64,000 bases of DNA from Prinia subflava. Taxonomy: Eukaryota > Chordata > Aves > Passeriformes > Cisticolidae. The notes under the pieces were generated by a model. The model had not been told where the DNA came from and searched no databases. It saw only the letters and a list, made by a program, of their open reading frames with translations. The translations under genes were made by a program, and so were the position numbers. Below, one piece after another: positions 24,251 through 36,717 of the stretch. Location of the stretch: positions 51,527,485 through 51,591,484 of the forward strand of contig NC_086248.1 in assembly GCF_021018805.1 (NCBI RefSeq), in the 5' to 3' direction. Numbering within the stretch: position 1 is the first letter of the stretch; the number at the start of each line of letters is the position of its first letter.

Positions 24251-26503
24251 TGCAGCCAGATTCTGTCAGAACCCTTGCACAGGAGGGAACTTGGTGGTAC
24301 TTTCTACTTGATAAGCCACATAAAAGCTGAAAACCAAGACAGATAAAGGAACAAAGGCCTGTTGTTGAGTCAGCAGCTCTGGTAAAATCACTCTGCTTGG
24401 ACCGATGCATGTCCCATTCCCAAGATTATCCCAGACACTATACTGAGATACCCATCACCAAGGAACCATCACACCTCACTGAGCAAAGGTACAGATGTAT
24501 GACTAAATTCACTTGAGCTCCCTTGAACGTACATAAATAATACAAAAGTAAATTAAGAATTGGCAGAAGTTAGGGAGGAGTCCATCATAACTTCTGAGCT
24601 CAGTCAATGGCCTGAATCTCTCTTCTCCCCCACAGGGATGCATATTGGGTAAGAGCTGTATTTAATGCATGCTGAATGATCATCTCTTTAGTATATTGCT
24701 TTGAATACATGTTTTGCAGTCAGACACTATCACTGACAATCCTTCAACCTAAACCTGTCACAGTTTTATTAATAGAGTGCGATAGTGTGAACTCTTAATG
24801 TGAGTCCTTAATGGGTGCTAGCAGTCACTGGCAGAGGTAACAACAGGGAGATCCAGGAGGGGTCTCTCTGTTTGGCAAGTGACTGAACGAGTCAGTCAGC
24901 GCAGAAAACTGATCTGCCAAAATGCTCAGTGAAGAGCCCCCACAACGGGACACGGACAGACTGGTTGGGCACAAGGGTCTCAGTTTTCCTGGGACACACA
25001 CAGACTAATCAAACATTAAGGGTTTAAGAAAATCTCCCTTTTTCATGTGGTAGTGGGCAAGGATTGGAAGGGATCAGTTTTCACTGAAGCAGATTCCTAG
25101 TAAAGGAAAGAGGAGATGAGTCTTCCACCTGAGAGTCACCACATCAGTTGCCACATAGAGTCATAGACTGAGTCAGTTCCCATTGTGAGGGAAGGCAGGA
25201 AAAACTTTTTTCTAACTCTTTCATCTTTGCATTTCACCTAATTTCTATCTCTTGAACACTTGAAAGCTGATCATGTCCTGGAATGGAACAAGTGTTTGGT
25301 TTTGTTTTGGCATAGATAATGTTATCATTCCCAGTTGAAAAACTCTTTCAATGGGTAACATGACACAGAAACACCGTGGTGACTTTGCAGCCTCTTTGCA
25401 GCCTAGGGTGCAAGAGTATGCATTTTTACAAGAGCAAAGGAGGTGTTTAGGAGCTCAGTTCCCACAGAAAATCAATGGGAGTTATGTGGCTGGCCTGTGA
25501 CGTGTTTGCATATCCACCAGGTGATATGCTGCATCTTTAGGCATGCTTTGAAATCATACTGTCAATCACTGATGATGATGTAGCATAGAATTCAAATTCC
25601 ACTGAATGATTTGAGGTTTTGGTATAGAATATGTTTGAACTGCCTTTTGTCTTCTTTCAGGAGTAGACTCCCTTAACAAGCCACATGGAGACCATGGGAA
25701 TTGCCTTTCTGCTGTGTTTGCATTTCTATTCTGCCAGATTTTTTTCCCCTTCTCCCTCACTGTGAATCTGTTTTTATTTGTCTCTTTTTATCTGTTTGGG
25801 GAGATACAATTTGATTTTTACTAAATAGCCATATCTGTCTTGAGGATTTCTGGAAATGTCAATTGGGAAAGCAGGGTTATCTATTTTCCATGGAAGACTA
25901 AATTCTTAGAGGATGACTACCAGTCATGTGTTCAGCTTAAAAAGGTTTATAAAATGTCTGTTTTTCCAAAGAACCTGCAAGGCAGTTGTCTCCAGCTGCA
26001 TTCCTGCACTGACTCGTCACTACATTCTCTTTTCACTCACTGTGTGTGTCTCTGAGGGTTTACCTCTGTAACGCTCAAGGCCAGAACACACCATCAGGCT
26101 ATCTAGTCTGACATTTTGTTGTCAGAGACTCCTATATTTCAGCTAGGCACCTTTTCAACTGATGTGTATTTTTCATTAGGTAAACAATCATCTTCTGCAG
26201 ACACCAGGGAAAGAAATATCCACCCTGTGCTGTGGTAGTTTATCACTGTTAGTGTTAAGAACATGCACCTCATTTTTAGTCTGGATTCAGTTAGCTTCAG
26301 ATCCCAGTCATTCATTCTTGTTTAATTGTCCCTACTATGTTAAAGGGAACTACTGTAGCTGGAATCTTTTTTATTTCTTTTTCTGCAAAGGTACTTAGTA
26401 TCCACAATAACTAAGTCACCTCTTTCTGAAGATATGAATTGAATACTTTATTTTTCTATGTGACAAAAAAAAAATCCTTCCTTTGTAAGTAACTCAAGTG
26501 TGG

Positions 26504-26597
26504 TGTTTTTTTTTTTTTTTTTTTTTTTTTTTGTTTTTTTTTTTTTTGTTTTTTTTTTTTTTTTTGTTTTGTTTTTTTTTTGTTTTTTTTTTTTTTC
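26504..26597. repeat. Poly-T tract with G interruptions
   Basis: Long T runs interrupted by single G over about 94 bp; poly-A with C on the host sense strand. Confidence 0.95.
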
Positions 26598-26889
26598 TTT
26601 CTCCATTTTGGACTTTCAACTTCCAGTCTCTTCAGTGCTTTATAGATGGGTGATGTGTGGCCATGGTCATTGTCCTCTGTTACAAGGTTTATAATTTCAT
26701 GTCTGTATGAAAAAGTGTCAACCTCAATTTTCCATTCACCTTGTCAGTTTTAAAGCCACCTTCCAGATGTAAATGTAAGTGCCAACATAACATGAGACAG
26801 TAGGGAACTGGGCCCCGAGGTTAGAAAGGCTATATTTGGGTGTCACAAGAGAACATAACTCTGAGTAATGGGATAAAATTAAGCAAGGG

Positions 26890-27113
26890 AAAATTTAGGC
26901 AGACTGGAATGAAATACATTTTAACTGTGAGATCTATGAGGTTGTAGAATAATCTTCTGTGGGAATTGATGGAGGCCTAGTTACTTCAGACATTTAGAAC
27001 TACTTGAACACTTGAAGATATTCTGTAAGAAATTATCCTGCATTGGCAGAAGGAAGGATTCGATGACCTAGTAGGTCATTTCCATCTCATCTTTCTGTGA
27101 TTTTATTGTACAA
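26890..27113 (+). repeat. Old CR1 LINE 3' tail
   Basis: The stretch 'gtagaataatcttctgtgggaattgatggaggcc' followed by 'gaaggaaggattcgatgacctagtaggtcatttccatctcatctttctgtgatttt' is a diverged CR1 3' end of an older subfamily. The left boundary is uncertain. Confidence 0.7.
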
Positions 27114-27940
27114 AGCCCCACTAACAGGAAATTGTTATCAAAGTCAAGGGATGCCCCCTTAAACCCTGTTTGTGCAAGAGAAAAAAGAGTAAAATGTATC
27201 ACTTGATGGTAACAGTGCAAGAATCCTAATCTAGCATTTCTATGGGTTAGTAAATGCTACCAGTGCTGATGGCTGTGTGCATAACTTGTGAAAGCATCTA
27301 CTAATGAAAAAAATGTCAGGAAACTGCAAGTGAATTATGAATAGGATCCAGGAGAAGAGCAGTGGGAAAGGTAAAATCAGAATGGGCCTGACATGCATAA
27401 TAGGGTCATGAGCAAGTTATTAGTCAGGAACAGATTGGCCTGTAGTAGAGGAGATGAAACCTTGAAGCTGCAGTCATCCATCTGGGAACACTAGGTGCTT
27501 TTTATAGGCTTTTGTGTGTAGGCATTGATTCATATAATGATATTATCAATTGGAATCATAATTAAGATGAAATCAGAGCCAGGGGCTTAGCTCGGAGTTG
27601 TATAAACCCACAACAAGCCAAACCACTACAGAAATGGTGAACAATCTAGAAGAGAAATCTTGGTGAATATTGGTGAGAAACATCCCAGAGAAGGATCACC
27701 CACTTCTAAAGTGCCTAAGTTTCTCTCTTGTTTTCTGTGTGTGCTTTAATGTGGTTTGTTCCTAAAACTGCTCTCAACCCATAACACACTGTGTTTCCCT
27801 ATTTATTGCTCTTATACGTTTGTCTGTATGAAGAATCACAAAGCAATTCATTGCTTATTTTTTCTGTGGCTTAATTTTTATATTTGTCTCTTCTCAATCT
27901 TTCTAAATCTAGCTGCAAATAAATGCAAACTGTAGGTTCC

Positions 27941-28492
27941 TGTTCTGGGTTCAGCTGAGAGAGAGAAGTAAATTTTCTTTGTAGCAGTCTGTATAATGCT
28001 GTGGTTTGGATTTGTTACTCAGACATTGTTAGCAAACCTGAATTTTGGCTATTGCTAAGCAGTGCTTGCATCACAGCTTTTTCTTTTCCCCACTCTGTCT
28101 GTACCTCTGGGAGATGGGAAAAGGTTGGGAGGGGACACAGCTGGAACATCTGAACCAAATTAGCCAGAGGTGTATTCACTACCATATAATGCCATGCTCA
28201 GCAAGAAAAATTAAAAGTAAAGGAAGAAGAGTGGAAAGGTGTCCTCTGCTCCAACTGGCTGGGCATTGGTCTGCTTGGCAAGGTAGTGAGTGATTATATA
28301 ATTTGTTTTTCTTCTCTTTATTTTATTTATTAATCTGTCTTTGTCTCAACCCATGAGTTTTCTCACTTTTCCTCTTTCTTTTCTCCTCCCTGTCATGTTG
28401 ATAAGGGGAGAGTGACTGAGTGGGTGTTTAGCATCTGGCCAGGGTGTTTAGCAGTTGTGTGGGTGTTTAGCAGCTGGCCAGGGTCAACTCAA
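27941..28492 (+). mobile_element. ERVL-type solo LTR
   Basis: Begins TGTTCTGGGTTCAGCTGAGA and continues with 'gctgtggtttggatttgtta', 'ttggctattgctaagcagtgctt', 'gggaggggacacagctgg', a degraded TATA/poly(A) region, and 'ctgtctttgtctcaacccatgagttttctcacttttcct', ending near 'ggccagggtcaactcaata'. This order of blocks is that of a common avian ERVL-family LTR as I recall it. No internal retroviral sequence lies beside it, so it is a solo LTR. A roughly 20-bp unit is triplicated near the 3' end (28422-28480). The diverged promoter elements and the lack of a clear target duplication suggest some age. Confidence 0.8.
28422..28481 (+). repeat. Three tandem copies of a ~20-bp unit in the LTR
   Basis: The unit GGGTGTTTAGCAGCTGGCCA occurs three times in a row with small differences (19-20 bp each), close to the 3' end of the LTR. 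The usual form of this LTR, from memory, has one copy. Confidence 0.8.
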
Positions 28493-30261
28493 TAAAGTGT
28501 TTTTTCATCATTAAAAACAAAAGAAAGGTAAAAAACCAGTCAGACAGGGTTCTACCACTCAAAACTCCTATGTTCTACTTGTTGCAGCAGCCATTCTGAA
28601 AACAGATCTGGTCAATCCAAAATGCATCATAGCTCTTATATTTGCACTCCAGTTCCTATGTGACTCAGGTTTTATCTTTTCCTCAACTTTGTTTAATAAA
28701 CCACAAGAAAATTTCTGAATAAACGTGTTTCTTTTTCTGTATGTGACCAACCACTTTGAAAATACTTAACTTTCTTGTTCTGATTTCACAATGCCATTTT
28801 TCCCTTGTAAGCAACCTAAATTGTGACAGTCTCTACATCTCACTGGCAGTTGCAGATCTTACATTGTGGCCTCCTCCTCCACACATCCTCCTCCCATCTG
28901 CTGACATGTGTCGTGTGACATCTCTCACACAAGGGAGCATGAGACGCATCACAGTGTCCAAGCTGGGCTGCTTAAAGTTGTCAGACACTCAGCTGGAAAT
29001 ACACTCCTGGCAGGGTAGAGCGAGGAATTTCAAACCCTGCTCTTGAGAGGCAACAGAGATGTCTTCCTACAAATGTGTGCAAGTACAGCCCATTTGCTCA
29101 TCAGGAAAAACCTAGGATCAACATTTGTATCCGTAATGAAACATTTAATCTATTGCAGTTAGATCAGCCCAAAGACTTTCAGGATGTGTGGTATGCATCT
29201 AATTCTCTAGATCAGTGGGTTAGCAAAGAACATTTTTTCCATAATAATAACTTTTGTCATAATGTGTATTTTAATTAGATTTTACTTCTCTGGCAATACT
29301 GAAAGTATTTACATTCCAAAATTATTCTTCTGAGAATAGTGTCACATTTAGATGACATTCTAACATATTTCTTCACATGAAAGCAGTAGGATAAACAACA
29401 TGGGGAGGTAAGTAGTAGATTCATCATTACTTCAGCAAACTCTTTTTAAATAGCCATATTTGAAAGCAAACAAAAAACCCCTCAAGCATATGGATTGAAA
29501 GAAAAAGAAAATTTACCACCAGGTGTCAGTAGTGGTTCTTTTATTGTAATGAAAGGCTTAATATTAAGACTGGAAAAGTAGAAGCTGAGCCAAGATAGTC
29601 ACAAAATTAAATGCATTTTTAAAATTGTTGTTCAGACCAGGAATTTAAAAATGATAGAGGGAATTTCTCTTCCTGCCTCTATAGCGGACAATAAGAAAGA
29701 AGATACTATTGGTGTATAAAATGATCTCTTCCCTCCATTTCCTACTAAACCATTGTGCATTTGTTTTATATTACAAGGACTGTCCTTTAAAGAAAATGCA
29801 TCTGTGGCCAACCCATGGAAAAAGTTGCTGGGACCTGGTCAGTCATGCTTGCTCTTGTCTGGTCACCTCCACTCTGCTCTACCTGCTGCTAACATTCTTC
29901 CTCCAAGAATACAGACTTAAAGATAGATTTTCTTGCTGTCTTGATCTCACTGGGTAATTGAGTAGCAGAAATAACCTGGTTATCCCAATTTTGTGGCTGC
30001 CATAAGGTACTGTTTTCAACATTTATGTCCAAGATTAACTTTTAGTTTGCTTCTTTCGTGACTGCAGAGAGAGTTCACTTGGTTGTCACAGTGACATAAA
30101 TAAAATCAACCTTGGTGTCTGTAACTTTAGGCCCCCAGAGGCTTTTCCTATTCAGGAGGCAAAGATTTACTGTGGTATCTAGAGAGAGACATCACCACTG
30201 CCCTCCTCTGCTAACACTGCCTGGTGTGAAACACATGACACGGTATCATGCATCATAAATA

Positions 30262-31198
30262 TATCTTTACCATATTAGTATCTTTATCAAGGATCTGGAT
30301 GAAAGGATCAAGTACCCCTCAGTCAATCTGTGCACAATACCAAGTTGGGCAAGAGTGTTGATCTGCTGGAAGGCAGGAAAGCTCTGCAGAGGGATTTGGG
30401 CAGACTGGATCTACAGGCCAAGGCCAATTGTATCGGGTTCAACAAGGCCAAGTGACAGGTCCTGCACCTGGTTCACAACAACCCCAGGCAGTACTACAGG
30501 CTGTTGGAAGAGTGGCTGGAAACCTGACTGGCAGTAAAGTATGTGGGGATGCTGGTTGACAGCCAGCTGAACCTGAGCCAGCAGTGTGTCCAGCTGGCCA
30601 AGAGGATGGATGGCATCCTGACCTGCCTCAGCAATAGTGTGACCAGCCAGACTAGGGAAGAGATTGTTGTCTACACTTGATATTGCTGAGGCCATACCTT
30701 GAAACCTCTGTTCAGTTTTGGGTCCCTCGCTCCAAGAAAGTCATTGTGGTACTGGAGTGCGTCCAAAAAAAGAGATGGTGAAGGGTCTGGACCACAAACC
30801 TTACGAGTGGCTGAGGGAGCTGGGTTTATTTAGCTTGGAGAAGAAGAGGCTCAATGTAGGACCTTATTGCTCTCTACAACTACCTGAAGGGAGGTTGCAG
30901 GGAGGGATGTGTTGGTGTCTTCTCCCAGATATCAAGCGATAGGACAAGAGGGAATGGACTCAAGATGTTTAGAGGAGGTTTTGATTGGATATTGGTGAAA
31001 AAATTCTTCACCAAAAGGGTGATCAAGATCTGGAGCTAGCTGCCCAGGGAAACAGTTGAGTCACCAGCTATGAAGGTATTTGAAAGATATTCAAATGCAT
31101 AGGGATACAGTTTAGTGTGACTTGGCAGTGCTATATTTATAGTCAGACTCAATATTCTTAAAGGTCTTTCCCAGCCTAAATGATTCTGTGATTTTTGT
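30262..31198 (+). repeat. CR1 LINE, about 0.9 kb
   Basis: Plus-oriented, 5'-truncated CR1. It starts in the region after reverse-transcriptase motif C (at 30356, GTTGATCTGCTGGAAGGCAG, equivalent to the DLLEGR block of the copy at 4.3-5.4 kb). It continues through 'gagggagctgggtttatttagcttggagaagaagaggctc' and 'gattggatattggtgaaaaaattcttcaccaaaagggtgatcaag', and ends in ATGATTCTGTGATTTTTG. Multiple stops and indels in all frames. Confidence 0.92.
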
Positions 31199-32548
31199 GG
31201 TAGATTCATCCAAAAAATGAGTGTGCAACCACTGCAAGATATTTCCTTTATTTATGGAGCAGTTCCAATGCTCCTTTGTAAGGACTTGTACACTGTTGGG
31301 AGTATGCACATAGCAACACAACAAAACGGAAGTCAGATCATGCTCCCTAATCTGGACAAATAGATGTGCACACCAGAGGTGCTCAGGAAGGTGCTTTAGT
31401 GTTGTGGCCTTAAAACATTTGTCACCGATGTGATAGAACTGAGGGATTCTTGAATGCTGGTCCTGCTGATAAGTTTTTACGATTTTAGCAAAACCACTTT
31501 CTTCTGAGACATCAGCTGCATTGTCTGATGTCTCTGGTTTATCACAAGAGAATTAGTGAAAGTGTACAAAAATTTGGGATCTTTAATCCAGCTAGCATTG
31601 GTTTACCTTTCAGAAGATATTTATAAACAGAAGATAAATATGTGGACAACTGGCCTGGATTGCATATCTGTACCCAAATTTCCCTGTGGAGAAATGTGTA
31701 AAAGTGGAGAAAAAGACCCTGACTATCTTTCTAAAACAGTTATACTATTTGTTATCAAAAAAATGCAGGAATAACAGGAAGATCATTAATGACAGTTGAA
31801 ACAAAATTTTAGGTAGGAAATGGTGTGATAATCCAGGCTGAAATTTTTATTACTTTATAAACTCATTTTACCTATGTTCTTTGTTTTAAGAACCAAAACA
31901 AAGTGGGAAAGAGTTTGTAACAATCAAAAACAAAGGCTGATGTGAATATAATTTCTAGGAAAGCTGATTCAAGAAGGAGCAGCAAAGCTCTGGACTCTGG
32001 GAAAGGGATCATCAGGAAAAAAAATCTGCAAGTATTAGTGCCTGAAAGCATCAGTGTCTGTATATATATATATCTATTCATGTAGGGTTGGACACCAAAG
32101 CTTTAAGACAGAGGGACCCTTTTCTCAGTCAGATTGCAGACTGGAGCCCCCTGGGCTGATGTCACCAGGACAAACTTTGGAAGAGCATGGCAAAGGCTTG
32201 TATCTGCTGAGATGTAACAACCCCCTTAAAGCAGATTTGGAGATGCAGCTCCTTCTTTATCCAGAGTAGCACTGGATAGATTTTTGTGAAAGGTTTTGAA
32301 GTCTGACTGTGCCAAACCCTTGTGTCTGATGATTATGTTTGTTTAAGTTAGACCTCTGAGTTTGTAACAATGGAATTATCTATTTTCAGGACAATTAACA
32401 CAATGCTTTTGTATGAGCTGAAGGTCAGAGGATTAATGTGGTTTTATCTACAATGCATTTTTAAAAGCTAATTAAGAATCATTCCGTTTGCTCTGTACTA
32501 AAGACTGAGAACATTTCGTGTTAGAAGACTCTTGATCCTTTGCAGCAG

Positions 32549-32594
32549 CAGAGAGAGGGGGGCAGAGAGAGAGAGATACAGAGGGAGAGAGGAT
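32549..32594. repeat. GA-rich simple sequence
   Basis: AGAGAGAGGGGGGCAGAGAGAGAGA and flanking GA-rich bases. Confidence 0.85.
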
Positions 32595-33102
32595 TGGAAA
32601 AAGAGTGAGCTGGCATGCAAATAAACAAATATATCACAGGAATACAGTTAATGAAGAGCAATAAAAAACCCTCCATTCTGGTAGCAGTAGAGATGAAATT
32701 GTGTCTTGGACCAAAGGACCAATCTAAAATATTAATCTGCAAATATATTCAGTATTTGCAATTACAAGCATTCCTTGTTAGAGCAAGAGAGATGGAGAGG
32801 AATATAGAGAAGTTCTTCTCTCAAAATATTATTTTAGAAGTGTTTTTGTCACTTAGTGCTTCCAGAGCACCTCTTCCTCTCTCTCTCTTGAGCCTGACAG
32901 CCTGTACATGCCACCATTGCTCTATGGGGAATGCTTAACAGGCTCCAGCCAGAGATGAGTCCTCTGGGGAAGGTCTGCAAGGGTGTGGGGCAGCAGTGGG
33001 ACCTGGGTGTCAGGAGGACCTCAGAGCAGAAGGAGCTGCCCACTGGTATGGAGGTGAGTGTGGGTGGCAGTGAGAAAGCAGCTTGCCCTGAAAACCCCTT
33101 GG

Positions 33103-33480
33103 TGTCATGGATTGTAAAGGGCAGGTGAAGCAAAATGAGACACAAATCAGAGACATTCAGAGGCAATGCAAGAGTTTGAAAACCAGGGCGAGGAGTTTAT
33201 TTTCAACGCAATGGCCTCTGCCTAGCCTTTTAAAGGGAAAAGTAAGAAAATTTGAAGCTGTTCCTTGCTTTTGGATGTTTATCTATTCTGCTGATTCAAG
33301 GGCTCACAGGTTGATTTTCTGTGTCTGTCCAAATTATGAAAAGACTATCAGACCTCGAGGTGCCTCATTTTTAAACTATGGGCTATGCACTACAATTCTG
33401 TTGATCAAATACAGCAATTATTTCAGGCTCAAAACATTTTAGGGATAGCAATGGCTGCTGCCAATCAAAGGTAGAAAGTG
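33103..33480 (-). mobile_element. Possible LTR fragment, minus orientation
   Basis: Read on the minus strand there is an inverted CCAAT-like GATTGGC (about 33460), a TATA-like CCCTTTAAAAGG (about 33230), an AATAAA in GAAAATAAACTCC about 30 nt further, a pyrimidine-rich stretch, and an end at CCATGACA (33103). That spacing is what a compact retroviral U3-R-U5 looks like. The distal boundary and a target duplication could not be fixed, and the family was not recognised. Confidence 0.33.
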
Positions 33481-35005
33481 CATACGCATTCAAAGAAGAA
33501 GCTGAAAGAGGAATAACAGCAATATGTGTATCTAGAATACATTATGGATTACCATCCTCTTACACAAAGGCTAGTAAACTTCAAAAATGCAGCAACCTAC
33601 AGAGCTAATAAAAAAGACAGAAATGTGCAGATATCTTGGTTTGTCTAATTTGTGTCTTTCTAGCATTGGTAGGATGACTCATTGGATTTAGAAACTGCTT
33701 GTGAAGATGAACATATTAATGCCTTTATGCTGCAGCTCTGCTATAAAATGTAATCTTTTACAATTCTGTATTCTCAAGTGAAATACAAGCTTAGAAACAG
33801 AATAAAATTACAAAAGATATTTGAATTGCTAGCTTATGTTCTTTTTAAACCTGTGTTTATACATTAAAATATGCACCTTAACTAGGAAAAGAATATTCTC
33901 TTTCATCCCTTTTCCTTCTCCAGTGTGTACAATTCTCTACTATAAAAGACATATTTAAATATGGGGCTACCAGTATAATTGTCCCAGGTAATCTGTGCTT
34001 TTTTATATTTTCCCAAACATAAATTAATATTTTTCTTCCCATCCATAAATGCTTGAATAGGAAAACTTGTGCAGACCACATATGATTCAGTGGCAAAGAA
34101 ACCTGTTGCTTATTGCAGTCTAGATATGTAACACATAATATTAGTAAACAGTGGGATAAAGATCCTTTCAGCTTTTGATAACATTCAACAGATTTAAATA
34201 ATTAGAAAACAGAGCACAAGGCTTGCCTTGAGGACACAGTAAATATAGCCTTGAATATTTACCTCCTATTTTGAACCTTTCTCCTTGGCTTTAGGCAATA
34301 CACTAATCTACAGAAAGGTTAATCTGAGTACTTGAGGGCTTGTAAAATGTTATATAGAAAGTGACAGATAAAGCACCAGTTTGAATCAGTGTTTCTAGGT
34401 ATTCATATGGTGACCAGCCACTAGGCTGAGCATTTTGTTTCTCCTTGATTTTAATGAGACAGTTTTGCAGGCTGTGTCACTTACTGGAGACACTTCTGCA
34501 TTTCTGCATTAAATATACTTGCAGGTTTACTGAAATAATAGGGAAGAAAAAAATACAGTATTTTTAGGGTAAACAAGACCTAAATTGCTAATTTCTAATC
34601 TTACTGAAATATTTATATTTTTATGCACAAAACAAGAAATTAGGTTTAGGATATTCACTACCTTTACCTTTTAAAAAATTATTTTCTGGTCATGAGTAAA
34701 AATTCAGAAAATAACCATCTATTTTCTCCCTCACTTAGTAGTTTGATATGGTAATATTTCTGTTTATTACTTAAAATGATCTGTATTTGTAAAATAATTA
34801 ATAGAAAATATATGCTCTCCATTCAGTCTCTGCCATGTAGCCTTTGAAATTAGTTATGTTCCTGATAGATTTAGTGTATGAGTGAAAGCAGTTTGTAATT
34901 TATTTGTAAATATATTTGTATTTACAAGTTAATTATATTTGTCAAAGTACCGTACCAAGATCATAGAACAGAAAATTACTTGTATTATATATAATAAATA
35001 TGTAT

Positions 35006-35055
35006 CTAATCTAATCTAATCTAATCTAATCTAATCTAATCTAATCTAATCTAAT
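35006..35055. repeat. (CTAAT)n microsatellite, 10 pure copies
   Basis: Ten uninterrupted CTAAT units, 37 bp to the left of the solo LTR's target duplication. Confidence 0.98.
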
Positions 35056-35097
35056 CTATAAATACAATGCATATATGTATATATAAATATAAAAATA

Positions 35098-35675
35098 TGT
35101 GGCGGTGCATTATTTTTAGTTTATTATGATTTCATATTTGTTGTAATAACTCAGTTTTGTGTACCCCATTTTCCTTCTTTATGTGCCCTTAATTTAGTTC
35201 TATGTACCCCTATCCCCCTCATTAGTATTCCTTTGTCTCCTTCAGTTGCTTTAAGTTATGCGTGCACCTGTTATGTTATGTGACTTTCAGTTGTCTGTCT
35301 ATTATCTTTCCCGCCTTGTGTAAACCCATCCCACACATCCTGGATTGGTTTCTGTTAGTTTTACCCGCGGATGCAACACCCAAGATACAGACCCTAATTG
35401 GTTGTTTCAAATTTACCGCTCCCTTTACCCCTCCCCTAAGCCTGTTGTATGAAACCCACTGCCCAAGCCCTGCTCGGGGCTTCTTGGGGTGTTGTCTTTT
35501 AGTTGCTCATCTCCTTAATAAACCTCTTCAGTTCACCCCAAGACCCGTCTCACCTCCACTCCATCTCTGCTTCCGAAACAGACACTGCCGAGAACATCGG
35601 AGTCCCCAGGGGGGAAGGTATCACACCCCTGGCCGCTGTGTGCCCTGGGACTGAAGAGAGTCACACACCGCGACA
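35098..35675 (+). mobile_element. Solo retroviral LTR, 578 bp, with target duplication
   Basis: Begins TGTGGCGGTG and ends CACCGCGACA; the ends are inverted copies of each other at 9 of 10 positions. Flanked on both sides by the same 6 bp, AAAATA (35092-35097 and 35676-35681). A poly(A) signal TTAATAAACC lies at 35513-35522, with a GC-rich U5-like region after it. Six-base duplications are typical of alpha/beta-type retroviruses. No gag, pol or env is adjacent, so it is a solo LTR left by recombination. The orientation is opposite to the host gene; it lies in an intron 160 nt from the 5' splice site of the 63-nt exon at 35836-35898. The family name is unknown to me. Confidence 0.85.
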
Positions 35676-35835
35676 AAAATATACTGTGATACATCTGCAT
35701 CTGTCTATCTGTATCTCCACTTGGATTCTTGAATGATAATGAACTACATACACCCTTATCTCAAATGCTTAAAACTTGAAAGTGCTTACATTAGTCAGAT
35801 AACACTGCAGAGAAAGTCAGAGTTCAATTTCTTAC

Positions 35836-35898
35836 CTGCTTTTTTAATTTCAGGGACAGCTGTCTTCTCATGAGCTTTCTCCTTTTTTCCTGTTTTTT
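35836..35898 (-). CDS. TRDN: Triadin-like coding exon, 63 nt
   Basis: The minus strand has a pyrimidine-containing tract ending AAATCTTAG, 63 open bases, and the donor GCAG|GTAAGAAA. Phase 1 gives (E)KTGKKEKAHEKTAVPEIKKA, an alternating Lys/Glu stretch of the KEKE kind that in triadin mediates calsequestrin binding or neighbours the binding segment. It lines up with a human segment of the type KKKSEKETA...EKK. The 5' splice site lies 160 nt from the end of a solo retroviral LTR (35098-35675) inserted in the following intron. The preceding intron is only 819 nt, making this part of the densest exon cluster in the window. Confidence 0.8.
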
Positions 35899-36717
35899 CT
35901 AAGATTTAATTAAAAGAGAGTAATTTGATGTGCTAGAACTCTGAATCATACACTCAAATATTCAGTCAACCAAGTCCTGGTGGGTACATACTGAAAAATA
36001 TTACTTATTTGGGAGTTCAGATTATTCCTTCATAGCACTTGCACCCAACTAGCCTTAGAGGAATCAGCTGAAAATGAAAATTAATCAGTATGCATCAACT
36101 ATGGATGATTTGGACCCTTAATAATTCATCAAAAGTTAGGCAAAAATCATCAGTGCATGAATGTAGCACCTTTTAGCCTAAGTTCCAGTAGCAATGAGAT
36201 CATTAAAAAATAATGAATGACTTAAATATTTTGCATGAAGCAACATTTTAGCCAATTTTAGATGTTTTTCTGAAAATGTATGATCAAAATATTATTTAAA
36301 TGGATACCATAACTTTTCAGTTTGGTCACTGTAAGTTTCAGTGGTGATTCTATAAAATAAATAGATCTACCTCACCTTCAGAAACTGATGTACCATGAAT
36401 TGAGTGATATCTTCCATGAGTTTTGTGTATTGCTGTATAACTATGTTCTGTTGTATATGGACTCCATTAAATTCTTTTAAAAGCCACTAAACAGGACATT
36501 TAATTTGTCAGAAAATGAGTTTAGGAAATACTGGATGCCGAACACATTGGCCATGAGATACCGAAGAAGTAGAAACACACAAAGAGTGACTGAGCAACTA
36601 AGAGAAGGACAATACAGCCAGAAGCACAGGATTAATCTAACAGAAAACAATGAGAAATGAGGCAGAAGTGTGAGTAAAAACAGAATGAGGCCAGTAGTAA
36701 ATGTTTCCAAACCATAC
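35899..36717 (-). other. TRDN: Short intron, 819 nt
   Basis: GT...AG intron on the minus strand between the two 63-nt exons; no repeat seen. The shortest well-supported intron in the window. Confidence 0.75.

Larger units (their letters stand above)
18660..35835 (-). other. TRDN: Long intron of the triadin-like gene
   Basis: About 17.2 kb rich in mobile-element remains: CR1 fragments at 21.4, 26.9 and 30.3 kb, LTRs at 27.9 and 35.1 kb, a possible LTR at 33.1 kb, and simple repeats. The stretches 19.1-21.4, 22.0-26.5, 28.5-30.2, 31.2-33.1 and 33.5-35.0 kb show no supported exon or named element. Confidence 0.6.

Noticed and set aside
29517..29537. 21-nt in-phase minus-strand segment reading PLLTPG
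   Set aside because: Acceptor context is A-rich with no pyrimidine tract; short in-phase segments like this are expected by chance.
35262..35736. Plus-strand frames of 130 and 77 codons
   Set aside because: Inside the GC-richer solo LTR; no protein family seen and LTRs of this kind are noncoding.
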